DNA of 6,588 nt from assembly GCA_035574455.1 (NCBI GenBank), contig DATLYT010000165.1, forward strand, positions 1 to 6,588, written 5' to 3'. This document shows, piece by piece, positions 1-6,397 of the stretch (position 1 is its first letter; each line of letters starts with the position of its first letter). This stretch comes from DATLYT01 sp035574455. Its GTDB lineage: Bacteria; Bacteroidota; Ignavibacteria; UBA10030. The notes under the pieces were generated by a model that had not been told where the DNA came from, did not search any database, and saw nothing but the letters and a program-made list of their open reading frames with translations. The position numbers were made by a program, and so were the translations under genes.

Positions 1-349
1 CCTGTTGAATACGTCGTTCCGCGTGAGCGCAAAAGTGGAACGTTCCCGCGTGGACGGCATTGTCGCGTGGGATGGGAACAACCTGCTCCTGAAAAATGTC
101 GTGAAGACGATGGATGTCGTTCCGGGAGATGTTATCTTAACGTCGGAGTACAGTAGCATCTTTCCACCAAACATCAGAATCGGCATTGTAAACACAGTGA
201 GTGAGCAACCCGGCACATTGTTTAAGACCATTACGGTAACACCGAGCGTTGATTTCGTCAGGCTTGAGGAGCTTTTCGTGATCGCCCGTGTGCCGGATGA
301 AGAACGTGCGCGGTTGGAGCGAGAGACGGCACGAAAATTCGCCCGATAA
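1..349 (+). CDS. mreC: MreC, rod shape-determining protein (C-terminal fragment, 5' end outside window)
   Basis: This is the C-terminal part of the periplasmic elongasome scaffold MreC, which links cytoplasmic MreB to the PBP2/RodA wall-synthesis machinery. The reading frame is open from position 2, so the gene begins upstream; the TTG at 5 is not a credible start because the visible part is only the second beta-barrel of the family. Recognisable family signatures are the segment SRVDGIVAWDG, LLLKNV, GDVILTSEYSSIFPPNIRIG and, near the end, TVTPSVDFVRLEELFV, which is the usual last strand of MreC. A short charged tail (PDEERARLERETARKFAR) follows. The N-terminal membrane anchor and coiled coil are outside the window. 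The next gene starts 26 nt after the TAA, so co-transcription is likely. MreD and PBP2, its usual neighbours, appear only about 5.5 kb downstream. Identity is seen from sequence; function is family knowledge. Confidence 0.93.
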   Translation, partial: LLNTSFRVSAKVERSRVDGIVAWDGNNLLLKNVVKTMDVVPGDVILTSEYSSIFPPNIRIGIVNTVSEQPGTLFKTITVTPSVDFVRLEELFVIARVPDEERARLERETARKFAR

Positions 350-375
350 CTTTTTGATACTTTGGGAGACAAGTT

Positions 376-900
376 ATGACCGACCCGCGTTATCCCGTTG
401 GACCCTTCCAACGAAAAGAGACCATCAGCGACACCGAGCGGAACATTCTTATCCAACAGATTGCTGAAGCTCCGGCGAAGTTACGTGCGGCTGTTCAAGG
501 CTTGACACAGAAGCAACTCGATACGCCCTACCGCGACGGAGGGTGGACGGTGCGACAGGTCGTGCACCATCTTCCCGATAGCCATATGAACGCGTACATC
601 CGCTTCAAGCTCGCGGTGACGGAAGATCAACCAACGATCAAACCCTATAAGCAGCAACTCTGGGCAGAACTGGATGATGCAACGAGAGCACCCGTGGAAT
701 ACTCTCTGTCTCTGCTCGAAGCTCTCCATGAACGATGGGTGATGTTCCTTCAATCCCTCAAGCCGACCGACTTTGCCCGAACGCTCCATCATCCGGAAAG
801 CGGTGTTCAGACTCTCGATGCTGTGTTGCAGCTGTACGCCTGGCACGGCCGGCATCATGTAGCACAGATTGCAGCGCTGAGAGAGCGGATGGACTGGTGA
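376..900 (+). CDS. bstA: DinB-fold putative metal-dependent hydrolase / bacillithiol transferase, YfiT/BstA family
   Basis: This 174-residue protein has the full length of the YfiT/BstA branch of the DinB four-helix-bundle superfamily. Family hallmarks are the N-terminal DPRYPVGPF, the block GGWTVRQVVHHLPDSHMNAY (residues 55-74), the TIKPY motif (87-91), ALHERWV (116-122) and the C-terminal YAWHGRHH (154-161). By comparison with the nickel-binding triad of Bacillus YfiT, the likely metal ligands are His64 (or His65), His157 and His161, all present. BstA proteins conjugate the low-molecular-weight thiol bacillithiol to electrophiles; whether this one does so is inferred, and DinB proteins may use other thiols. 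The typical VADSHMN reads LPDSHMN here. The ATG at 376 has a good Shine-Dalgarno (GGGAG, 364-368, 7-nt spacing) and gives the family's usual N-terminus. It lies 26 nt after mreC. The stop codon abuts the inverted-repeat element. Confidence 0.88.
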   Translation: MTDPRYPVGPFQRKETISDTERNILIQQIAEAPAKLRAAVQGLTQKQLDTPYRDGGWTVRQVVHHLPDSHMNAYIRFKLAVTEDQPTIKPYKQQLWAELDDATRAPVEYSLSLLEALHERWVMFLQSLKPTDFARTLHHPESGVQTLDAVLQLYAWHGRHHVAQIAALRERMDW

Positions 901-980
901 GGGAAAAGCGTTTCACTGAGAACCACAGAGTGCCCACAGGGATCCACTAAGTTGTTAGAGTCTTGTCACCCACAAAAAAA

Positions 981-988
981 GGAAGGAG
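981..988 (+). promoter_or_regulatory. Shine-Dalgarno site of the micro-ORF
   Basis: GGAAGGAG sits at 981-988, four bases before the ATG at 993 and directly after a run of seven A. It is the strongest purine-rich ribosome binding site in the window, stronger than those of thrA, thrB and mreD. This is the main reason to consider the short frame downstream real. Confidence 0.45.
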
Positions 989-992
989 TACG

Positions 993-1100
993 ATGAAAGA
1001 TAAGATTAAGCGGGACTATCATCGCTTCTGCAAGAGGTATAAAGCGTTACATGCTGTAATCTCTGTGTCTCTCTGTGTTTCTCTGTGTGTCTCGGTGTAA
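993..1100 (+). CDS. Possible 35-residue basic micro-protein inside the inverted-repeat element
   Basis: A short frame runs from ATG 993 to TAA 1098-1100. The first 20 residues are strongly basic (MKDKIKRDYHRFCKRYKALH). The tail is AV followed by ISVSLCVSLCVSV, which is simply the translation of the 10-nt tandem units. Its stop codon lies inside the right inverted-repeat arm. I recognise no family. A basic head and a short hydrophobic tail could suit a membrane-associated peptide, but the tail is dictated by the repeat, so this may be an accident or the remnant of a longer element gene. It is followed 34 nt later by thrA. It contains no threonine and only two isoleucines, so it does not look like a threonine-type leader peptide. 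The only positive evidence is the strong ribosome binding site. Confidence 0.3.
   Translation: MKDKIKRDYHRFCKRYKALHAVISVSLCVSLCVSV
1060..1099. repeat. Four tandem 10-nt units, consensus TCTCTGTGTN
   Basis: Four consecutive 10-mers start at 1060, 1070, 1080 and 1090: TCTCTGTGTC, TCTCTGTGTT, TCTCTGTGTG and TCTCGGTGTA. The first three are identical over nine bases, and the fourth differs at the fifth base. They make up most of the right arm of the inverted-repeat element. The left arm holds about three degenerate complementary units (starting near 914, 924 and 935). The 10-nt period is close to one helical turn, so the units would sit on the same face of the DNA. Protein binding there is speculation. 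Confidence 0.75.
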
Positions 1101-1134
1101 TGCTTTTTCCATTAGCTCTTAAAACATAAAACAA

Positions 1135-3597
1135 ATGAAAGTCCTTAAATTCGGCGGTTCGTCGTTAGCAACACCTGAGCGGATGCGCGATGTCGCGCAT
1201 ATTGTTCTGCGAGCGGCAAAAAACGACCGCATCGTCGTTGTCGTCTCCGCCTTCCAGGGCATCACCAATCAGCTCTTGGAGTGTGCCCGCCTCGCCGAAG
1301 CGGGCAACACCTCATACGAATCCCTCTTTGAAGAGATCGCCCGCCGCCATCGTTCCGCGCTCAACGCTGTACTCGGACGCCGGAGCGGTTCAGCCGTTCG
1401 TCGGCAGGTCGATGCATTGCTGGAGGACCTGCGCGAAGTCCTTCATGGCATCTATCTTCTCCACCATTGTCCGCCACTCTCGCTCGACCTTGCGACGAGT
1501 TTCGGCGAGCGGCTCTCGGCTCAAATCTTCGCCGAGTTTCTCTCGCGTTCCCATCCGGCTCTCTTTGTTGATGCGCGGGACATCATTACAACAGATGCGC
1601 AGTTTACCCATGCTGCTGTGAACTTTGAAAAAACCAATCCGCGTATTCGGTCGCGCTTGGGCAAACTTGCTCGCGTACGGGGAAAAACACCGATTGCGGT
1701 TGTCACGGGATTCATCGGCTCGACGGAAGACGGCCGCACCACAACGTTGGGGCGGAACGGCTCCGACTACACCGCGGCGATTGTCGGCGCGGCTCTAAAC
1801 GCCTCGCTTATCGAAATCTGGACGGACGTCGATGGCATTCTGAGCGCCGACCCATCCGCCGTTCCCTCTGCCTTCACACTGCCAAGCATGTCGTACGAGG
1901 AAGCGATGGAGCTTTCGTACTTCGGCGCAAAGGTACTCCACGCGGCCACGATCGCACCCGCCGTCGCAAAGAACATTCCGATTCTCATAAAAAACACACT
2001 GAACCTATCCTCGCCCGGCACGTTGATCTCCCGCCGCGCACAGCCGTGGGATGGCGTTGCCAAAGGCATCAGCTCAGTCGACGGTATTACACTCCTGACG
2101 CTGCGCGGCATGAGTATGGTCGGCGTGCCCGGAACTGCTGAGCGGCTTTTCCGTGCACTGGCATCCCACCGCGTCAACGTCATCCTGATCTCACAGGCAT
2201 CATCCGAACACACCATCTGCTTCGCCGTCTCCACGAACGATGTTGCGAACGCACGCAAGGCGGTGCAAACGGAGTTTCGCTTCGAGCTTCACCATAAGCT
2301 CACCAGCCTGGACGAAAAAGATGCGCAAACCATCATTGCGATTGTTGGAGACGGGATGAAAGGAACTCCCGGCGTCTCGGGAAAAGTATTCAACGCGCTG
2401 GGACAGAACAACATCAACGTCTCTGCTATTGCTCAGGGCGCGTCGGAGCGGAATATTTCCTTCGTCATCGACTCCGCCCAAAAAGTGCGAGCGCTGAATG
2501 TTATTCATCAGGCGTTTTTCGAGAAACGGAAGCGACTCAATCTCGTTGTGGTCGGCGTGGGTAATGTCGGCTCGGCGCTCCTCCATCAGCTTTACCAGCA
2601 GCAGAAGGAGCTGCTCGAGGAGGGCTTCGACGTGCGCGTCATCGGCATTGCGAACAGCAAGCGATTTGTCCTATCCCCAGCCGGCATTGCGCTCCATCGC
2701 TGGCGTGAGGAGCTTGCCGATTCCTCTACGCCGATGAATCCGCACGCTCTGGTAGAAGAAATCGCTCGACTCGAATTAACCAACGTGGCGCTCGTTGATT
2801 GCACCGCCAGTCCGGAAGTTGTGGACGCGTATCCGCAATTCGTAAACGCCAACATGCATATCATCACCCCGAACAAGCGTGCCAATGTGCTGCCGTGGAA
2901 GCAATATCAGGCGCTGATGAGTCTCCTCGAACGCCGCCAAAAGCATTTTCTGTATGAAGCTAATGTTGGCGCGGGCTTGCCGATCATCTCGACGCTACGC
3001 GACCTTGTTGCAAGCGGCGACCGTGTGCACAAAGTTGAGGGAATTTTCTCCGGCACGTTGAGTTACCTCTTCAACAGCTACACGAGCGCTCAGCCATTCA
3101 GCAAGCTTGTACAAGACGCACATCGCCTCGGTTACACCGAACCCGACCCGCGTGACGACCTCTCGGGTGAGGATGTTGCGCGCAAGCTGCTGATTCTCGC
3201 TCGTGAATTAGGGTTGAAGATGGATTTAAAGGATGTGAAATTCGAGAACCTCGTTCCCGCGCCGCTTCGGCGCGGATCATTCAGTAAAGATTTTTTCATC
3301 CGCTTTGCACGCTACGATGCACAGATGCTGAAACGATTAGAGCATGCAAGACTGCGAGGAGCCGTGTTACGGTACGTTGCCTCACTCGAAGGCAATCGCG
3401 CCCAAGCCGGACTGCGGGAGATTCCACAGAATCACCCCTTCGCCGCCACAAAAGGAAGCGATAACATCATCATGTTCACCACGCAGCGCTACTCGAAGAC
3501 GCCGCTCGTGGTGCAAGGTCCGGGCGCAGGTGCGGACGTGACAGCGATGGGCGTCTTCTCGGACATTTTGAAGCTGTTGCACTGGTTACCATACTAA
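1135..3597 (+). CDS. thrA: Bifunctional aspartokinase / homoserine dehydrogenase (ThrA-type)
   Basis: This cytoplasmic enzyme phosphorylates aspartate (N-terminal half) and reduces aspartate semialdehyde to homoserine (C-terminal half). At 820 residues it matches the length of E. coli ThrA as I recall it. Kinase motifs are KFGGSS (5-10), TSFGERLS (121-128) and TTLGRNGSDYTA (203-214). Two ACT regulatory modules follow, at about 315-460, with SQASSEHTICFAV (353-365) and AQGASERNISFVI (433-445). The dehydrogenase part starts with the nucleotide-binding GVGNVG (474-479), then PNKRAN (579-584), EANVGAGLPII (608-618), and YTEPDPRDDLSGEDVARK (667-684), where Asp680 and Lys684 correspond to the catalytic Asp/Lys pair. 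The ATG at 1135 fits the family start (MKVLKFGG). There is no Shine-Dalgarno, only the A-rich leader AAAACATAAAACAA. Intact ACT modules suggest feedback inhibition by threonine, inferred from the E. coli enzyme. The gene heads the thrABC operon. Confidence 0.96.
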   Translation: MKVLKFGGSSLATPERMRDVAHIVLRAAKNDRIVVVVSAFQGITNQLLECARLAEAGNTSYESLFEEIARRHRSALNAVLGRRSGSAVRRQVDALLEDLREVLHGIYLLHHCPPLSLDLATSFGERLSAQIFAEFLSRSHPALFVDARDIITTDAQFTHAAVNFEKTNPRIRSRLGKLARVRGKTPIAVVTGFIGSTEDGRTTTLGRNGSDYTAAIVGAALNASLIEIWTDVDGILSADPSAVPSAFTLPSMSYEEAMELSYFGAKVLHAATIAPAVAKNIPILIKNTLNLSSPGTLISRRAQPWDGVAKGISSVDGITLLTLRGMSMVGVPGTAERLFRALASHRVNVILISQASSEHTICFAVSTNDVANARKAVQTEFRFELHHKLTSLDEKDAQTIIAIVGDGMKGTPGVSGKVFNALGQNNINVSAIAQGASERNISFVIDSAQKVRALNVIHQAFFEKRKRLNLVVVGVGNVGSALLHQLYQQQKELLEEGFDVRVIGIANSKRFVLSPAGIALHRWREELADSSTPMNPHALVEEIARLELTNVALVDCTASPEVVDAYPQFVNANMHIITPNKRANVLPWKQYQALMSLLERRQKHFLYEANVGAGLPIISTLRDLVASGDRVHKVEGIFSGTLSYLFNSYTSAQPFSKLVQDAHRLGYTEPDPRDDLSGEDVARKLLILARELGLKMDLKDVKFENLVPAPLRRGSFSKDFFIRFARYDAQMLKRLEHARLRGAVLRYVASLEGNRAQAGLREIPQNHPFAATKGSDNIIMFTTQRYSKTPLVVQGPGAGADVTAMGVFSDILKLLHWLPY

Positions 3598-3604
3598 ATC
3601 GCCA

Positions 3605-4546
3605 ATGTCTTCCCGCACCATTAAAGCCTACGCGCCTGCCAGCATTTCTAACCTCGGTCCCGGGTTTGACGTGCTCGGCCTCGCTATCGAGAAGCCGGGA
3701 GATGTCGCCATCGCCACGCGGCAAAAGGAAGCGGGATTAACATTTAAGCTCAGAGGAACAGTCAACAACGTTCCCGACAATGCGCAAGACAATGTTGCAG
3801 CATACGTCTCTTCTTTGCTGATCGAAGAAGTTAAACCTCTGTTCGGCATTCGACTCACGCTCGACAAACGCATGCCGATCGGGTCGGGATTAGGAAGCTC
3901 TGCGGCAAGCAGTGTCGCCGCGCTGGTTGCCGTGAATGCCTTACTCGGCAGCCCCTTGAGAAAAGAGGAGCTTCTCCCGTTCGCCCTTGAAGGCGAAAAG
4001 AAAATCGCAGGTTCCGGACATGCAGATAACGTTGCTCCTTCTCTTTTAGGTGGAGCGGTTGTGGTGCGAAGTTATGACCCGCTGGATGTGGTAAAGATTC
4101 CAATACGTAATGCGATCTACTGGGTTGTTGTCCATCCGCATCTTGTCATCCCGACAGCTGAGGCGCGGAAACTCGTGCCGCAGACAGTTCCGATTTCCAG
4201 CGCGATCCGGCAGTGGGGGAATGTCGGCGGACTTGTCGCGGGACTGGCGGCGGGAAGTGCAGCCATGGTAGGCAAATGTGTGGAGGATGTCATCGTAGAG
4301 CCGGTGAGGGCAACACTGATACCGGGATTTTACGAAGTGAAGCGGGCGGCACTCGATGCCGGGGCGACAGGCTGCTCGATTTCCGGCTCTGGACCGGCCA
4401 TGTTCGCCGTCGCTAAATCACCAAGCTCAGCACGAGCAATCGGTGCGGCGATGAAAGCGGCGTTTCAGAGAGCTGCTGGCATATCTTCGGATGTCTATAT
4501 TTCCCGCGTCAACATGAAAGGCGCAAAAGTTCTGAAGGAACAATGA
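3605..4546 (+). CDS. thrB: Homoserine kinase (GHMP kinase family)
   Basis: This 313-residue enzyme phosphorylates homoserine at its side-chain hydroxyl to O-phosphohomoserine, the substrate of the next gene's product. It carries the three GHMP-kinase motifs: APASISNLGPGFDVLG near the N-terminus (10-25), the phosphate-binding loop PIGSGLGSSAA (91-101), and the C-terminal GCSISGSGPAMFAV (256-269). The family motif GHADNVAPSLLGG lies at 138-150. Length is normal and no motif is damaged. The ATG at 3605 is 7 nt after the thrA stop with no Shine-Dalgarno before it, so translation probably depends on ribosomes finishing thrA. Its TGA overlaps the ATG of thrC by 4 nt. Confidence 0.96.
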   Translation: MSSRTIKAYAPASISNLGPGFDVLGLAIEKPGDVAIATRQKEAGLTFKLRGTVNNVPDNAQDNVAAYVSSLLIEEVKPLFGIRLTLDKRMPIGSGLGSSAASSVAALVAVNALLGSPLRKEELLPFALEGEKKIAGSGHADNVAPSLLGGAVVVRSYDPLDVVKIPIRNAIYWVVVHPHLVIPTAEARKLVPQTVPISSAIRQWGNVGGLVAGLAAGSAAMVGKCVEDVIVEPVRATLIPGFYEVKRAALDAGATGCSISGSGPAMFAVAKSPSSARAIGAAMKAAFQRAAGISSDVYISRVNMKGAKVLKEQ

Positions 4547-5844
4547 GATACCGAAGCACACACGGAAAAAGTCCAGTTGTCTCATTTCGCGACGCGCTTT
4601 TTCGAGGTATGGCGCCTGATGGTGGATTGTACGTCCCCGAAGAGTTCCCACAACTCTCGCCCGCAACGCTCGATACATTGCATACGCATTCCCTCCAATC
4701 GTTAGGCGAGCAGATTCTTTCGTCGTTCATCGATGAGATTCCTCCGCACGACCTTGCCGTCATCACACAGCGAGCATGGAATTTTTCGATCCCCCTCGTC
4801 CAACTCTCCGACCAGTTATTTCTCCTCGAGCTGTTTCATGGACCCACACTTGCGTTCAAAGACGTAGGCGCGCGGTTCATGGCGGAAACGCTCTCGTATT
4901 TTCTCGTCCAAGAAAATCGCGAAATCACCATCGTTGTGGCGACTTCGGGCGATACCGGGAGTGCGGTAGCGCACGGATTTCACAACACGCCGAACATCGC
5001 GGTCTACATTCTCTATCCCTCCGGCAAAATCAGCCGATTGCAGGAGCAACAGATGACAACGCTCGGCGGCAACATCCGGGCGGTTGAAGTCGCAGGCACG
5101 TTTGACGACTGCCAGCGATTGGTCAAGCAGGCACTGGCAGACCCGGAGGTGGTCAAAGCGCGCAATCTCACGACCGCCAACTCCATCAACATCGGGCGAT
5201 TGTTACCGCAGATCGTGTACTACGCATGGGCATTGTCTCAGCTGAAGGCACAGCAGAGAGGTGCGGTCCCAACGGTTGTCGTTCCGTCGGGCAACTTTGG
5301 TAACCTGACGGCCGCGGCATACGCGAAAGCTCTCGGGCTTCCCATTACTCATTTCGTGGCAGCGACGAATGTGAACGACGTTGTGCCGCACTATCTGGAG
5401 ACCGGAACGTTTACACCACGGCCTTCAATTCAAACGCTCTCCAATGCTATGGATGTCGGCAATCCGAGCAACCTTGCGCGCTTGCAGGCTCTCTATCAGA
5501 ACAATATCGAAAGGATGCGAGAAGAGATCACAGCCATTCGAATCGGCGACGAGGAAACTCTGGATGAAATCCGCAGGATGTACGACCAGACGCGCTACAT
5601 CGTCGACCCGCATACGGCTGTCGGAGTTGCTGCCGCTCGGAAATATCTCGACCGCAAGGGCGTTGTGACTCCACTTATCATTGCGGCAACGGCACATCCG
5701 GCGAAGTTTCCGGAGATCATTGAACAGGCGCTCGGCGTGCAGATTCCTCTTCCCCAACCTCTCCAAGACGCATTGCTACGACCGAAGCAGTCCGTTACGA
5801 TCGACCCAAAGTTCTCCGAGCTCAGAGCTCTCTTGATGTCTTAA
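4543..5844 (+). CDS. thrC: Threonine synthase (PLP-dependent)
   Basis: This 433-residue enzyme converts O-phosphohomoserine and water to threonine and phosphate, the last step of the pathway. It belongs to the longer, E. coli/yeast-type class of threonine synthases, shown by the N-terminal RYRSTHGKSPVVSF and APDGGLYVPEEFP. The PLP-binding lysine is Lys106 in LFHGPTLAFKDVGARFM (97-113). Further cofactor and phosphate contacts are ATSGDTGSA (133-141) and PSGNFGN (248-254), with the family block DVGNPSN at 304-310 and DPHTAVG at 355-361. The length is close to that of E. coli ThrC. The ATG at 4543 overlaps the thrB stop as ATGA, indicating translational coupling; a short AAGGA lies 3 nt upstream. 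It ends the threonine operon, and 62 nt separate it from mreD. Confidence 0.96.
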   Translation: MRYRSTHGKSPVVSFRDALFRGMAPDGGLYVPEEFPQLSPATLDTLHTHSLQSLGEQILSSFIDEIPPHDLAVITQRAWNFSIPLVQLSDQLFLLELFHGPTLAFKDVGARFMAETLSYFLVQENREITIVVATSGDTGSAVAHGFHNTPNIAVYILYPSGKISRLQEQQMTTLGGNIRAVEVAGTFDDCQRLVKQALADPEVVKARNLTTANSINIGRLLPQIVYYAWALSQLKAQQRGAVPTVVVPSGNFGNLTAAAYAKALGLPITHFVAATNVNDVVPHYLETGTFTPRPSIQTLSNAMDVGNPSNLARLQALYQNNIERMREEITAIRIGDEETLDEIRRMYDQTRYIVDPHTAVGVAAARKYLDRKGVVTPLIIAATAHPAKFPEIIEQALGVQIPLPQPLQDALLRPKQSVTIDPKFSELRALLMS

Positions 5845-5906
5845 CAGGTTTTATTGCTTCTCGGCACTTTTCTCTCTACTTTTTTGCCAGTCAATCCCCA
5901 CTGAGA

Positions 5907-6392
5907 ATGGAACGGTACGTTCGCTCTTCACTCACGGCTCTCATTCTGCTTCTTCTCCAGACAACGATCGTCCCGTATCTTTCTCTGGAGGGGTATCAGC
6001 CTGACCTGTTGATGATCTGGGTGGTGTTTATCGCCATCCGTCGTGGACAGGTTGAAGCGGCGGTGTCGGGATTTGCCGTCGGGCTGTTGCAGGATTTGAC
6101 GACAACGCAATTCTTCGGCTTAGCAGCCCTGGCAAAAACGGTAAGCGGGTTTGCCGCAGGATACTTCTTCAACGAAAACACGACCGAGCAAACGCTTGCG
6201 ACCTACCGCTTCGTGCTTATTCTGCTCCTCGCGTCGATGATTCACAACATTGTATACTACATGATTTTCTTGCAGGGAACCGAGGTTCCTCTCGTCGGTA
6301 CAACACTCCGTACCAGCTTCGTGACTACGTTGTACACGGGCCTGTTCGGACTGTTGCCGATGTTTGCGTCTGCGCGAAAGTATTCCAGGTAG
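5907..6392 (+). CDS. mreD: MreD, rod shape-determining inner-membrane protein
   Basis: This 161-residue, very hydrophobic protein matches MreD in length and pattern. MreD is an integral membrane partner of MreC in the elongasome; its biochemical activity is poorly defined. Likely membrane segments are at about 7-26, 32-46, 50-63, 71-88, 101-121 and 134-154. The family-like block runs from QPDLLMIWVVFIAIRRGQ (31-48) through VSGFAVGLLQDL (53-64) to FFGLAALAKTVSGFAAGYF (69-87), with the typical Gly-rich pattern and the conserved Asp before the FGL motif. The ATG at 5907 follows a short GAGA but no real Shine-Dalgarno; it is preceded by a 62-nt spacer rich in T and C in which I see no convincing hairpin terminator. 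The PBP2 gene follows 5 nt after the stop. The identification rests on fold pattern and context rather than strict motifs. Confidence 0.88.
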   Translation: MERYVRSSLTALILLLLQTTIVPYLSLEGYQPDLLMIWVVFIAIRRGQVEAAVSGFAVGLLQDLTTTQFFGLAALAKTVSGFAAGYFFNENTTEQTLATYRFVLILLLASMIHNIVYYMIFLQGTEVPLVGTTLRTSFVTTLYTGLFGLLPMFASARKYSR

Positions 6393-6397
6393 GGACG

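Larger units (their letters stand above)
901..1110. repeat. Imperfect inverted-repeat element of about 210 bp (MITE-like)
   Basis: The whole dinB-thrA gap is an element with mirrored ends. Bases 901-930 match the reverse complement of 1081-1110 at 24 of 30 positions without gaps; the outermost ten read GGGAAAAGCG on the left and GGAAAAAGCA on the right (as reverse complement). After a 3-4 nt mismatched stretch with one indel the match resumes for 10 of 13 positions (935-947 against 1065-1077). Similarity stops sharply outside 901 and 1110. No target-site duplication is visible. Both arms are built from CACAGAG-type units. Similar CACAGAG/CTCTGTG tracts are, from memory, scattered around many environmental bacterial genomes, often beside GxxExxY or four-helix-bundle genes; that link is recollection only. 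No transposase is present, so mobility is inferred. The interior holds the micro-ORF at 993-1100. Confidence 0.6.

Noticed and set aside
481..858. 125-codon minus-strand frame opposite dinB
   Set aside because: It is antisense to a gene with clear family motifs; the peptide has no recognisable domain and no ribosome binding site of note.
735..950. 71-codon plus-strand frame running from inside dinB into the repeat element
   Set aside because: It is out of frame with dinB, its composition is that of a shifted coding frame, and no family is recognisable. It most likely exists by chance.
1060..1099. CRISPR-like array
   Set aside because: The units are 10 nt and directly adjacent with no spacers; this is a simple tandem repeat.
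993..1100. Threonine attenuator leader peptide (ThrL-like) upstream of thrA
   Set aside because: The frame contains no threonine codon and no run of isoleucine codons, and no terminator/antiterminator hairpins with a T-run follow it.
1101..1112. Rho-independent terminator at the CTTTTTCC before thrA
   Set aside because: No local GC-rich stem precedes the T-run; the T-run is part of the inverted-repeat end.
890..1125. Target-site duplication flanking the inverted-repeat element
   Set aside because: The bases outside 901 (ending GGTGA) and outside 1110 (starting ATTAG) share no direct repeat, so transposition is not proven from this copy.
1767..2258. 163-codon minus-strand frame (and several others) opposite thrA
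   Set aside because: Shadow frames of a strongly conserved gene in medium-high GC DNA; no independent motif or start signal.
5845..5906. Terminator or promoter in the thrC-mreD spacer
   Set aside because: The spacer has T/C-rich runs, but I find no stem of useful length and no convincing -35/-10 pair. Read-through from thrC into mreD is possible.
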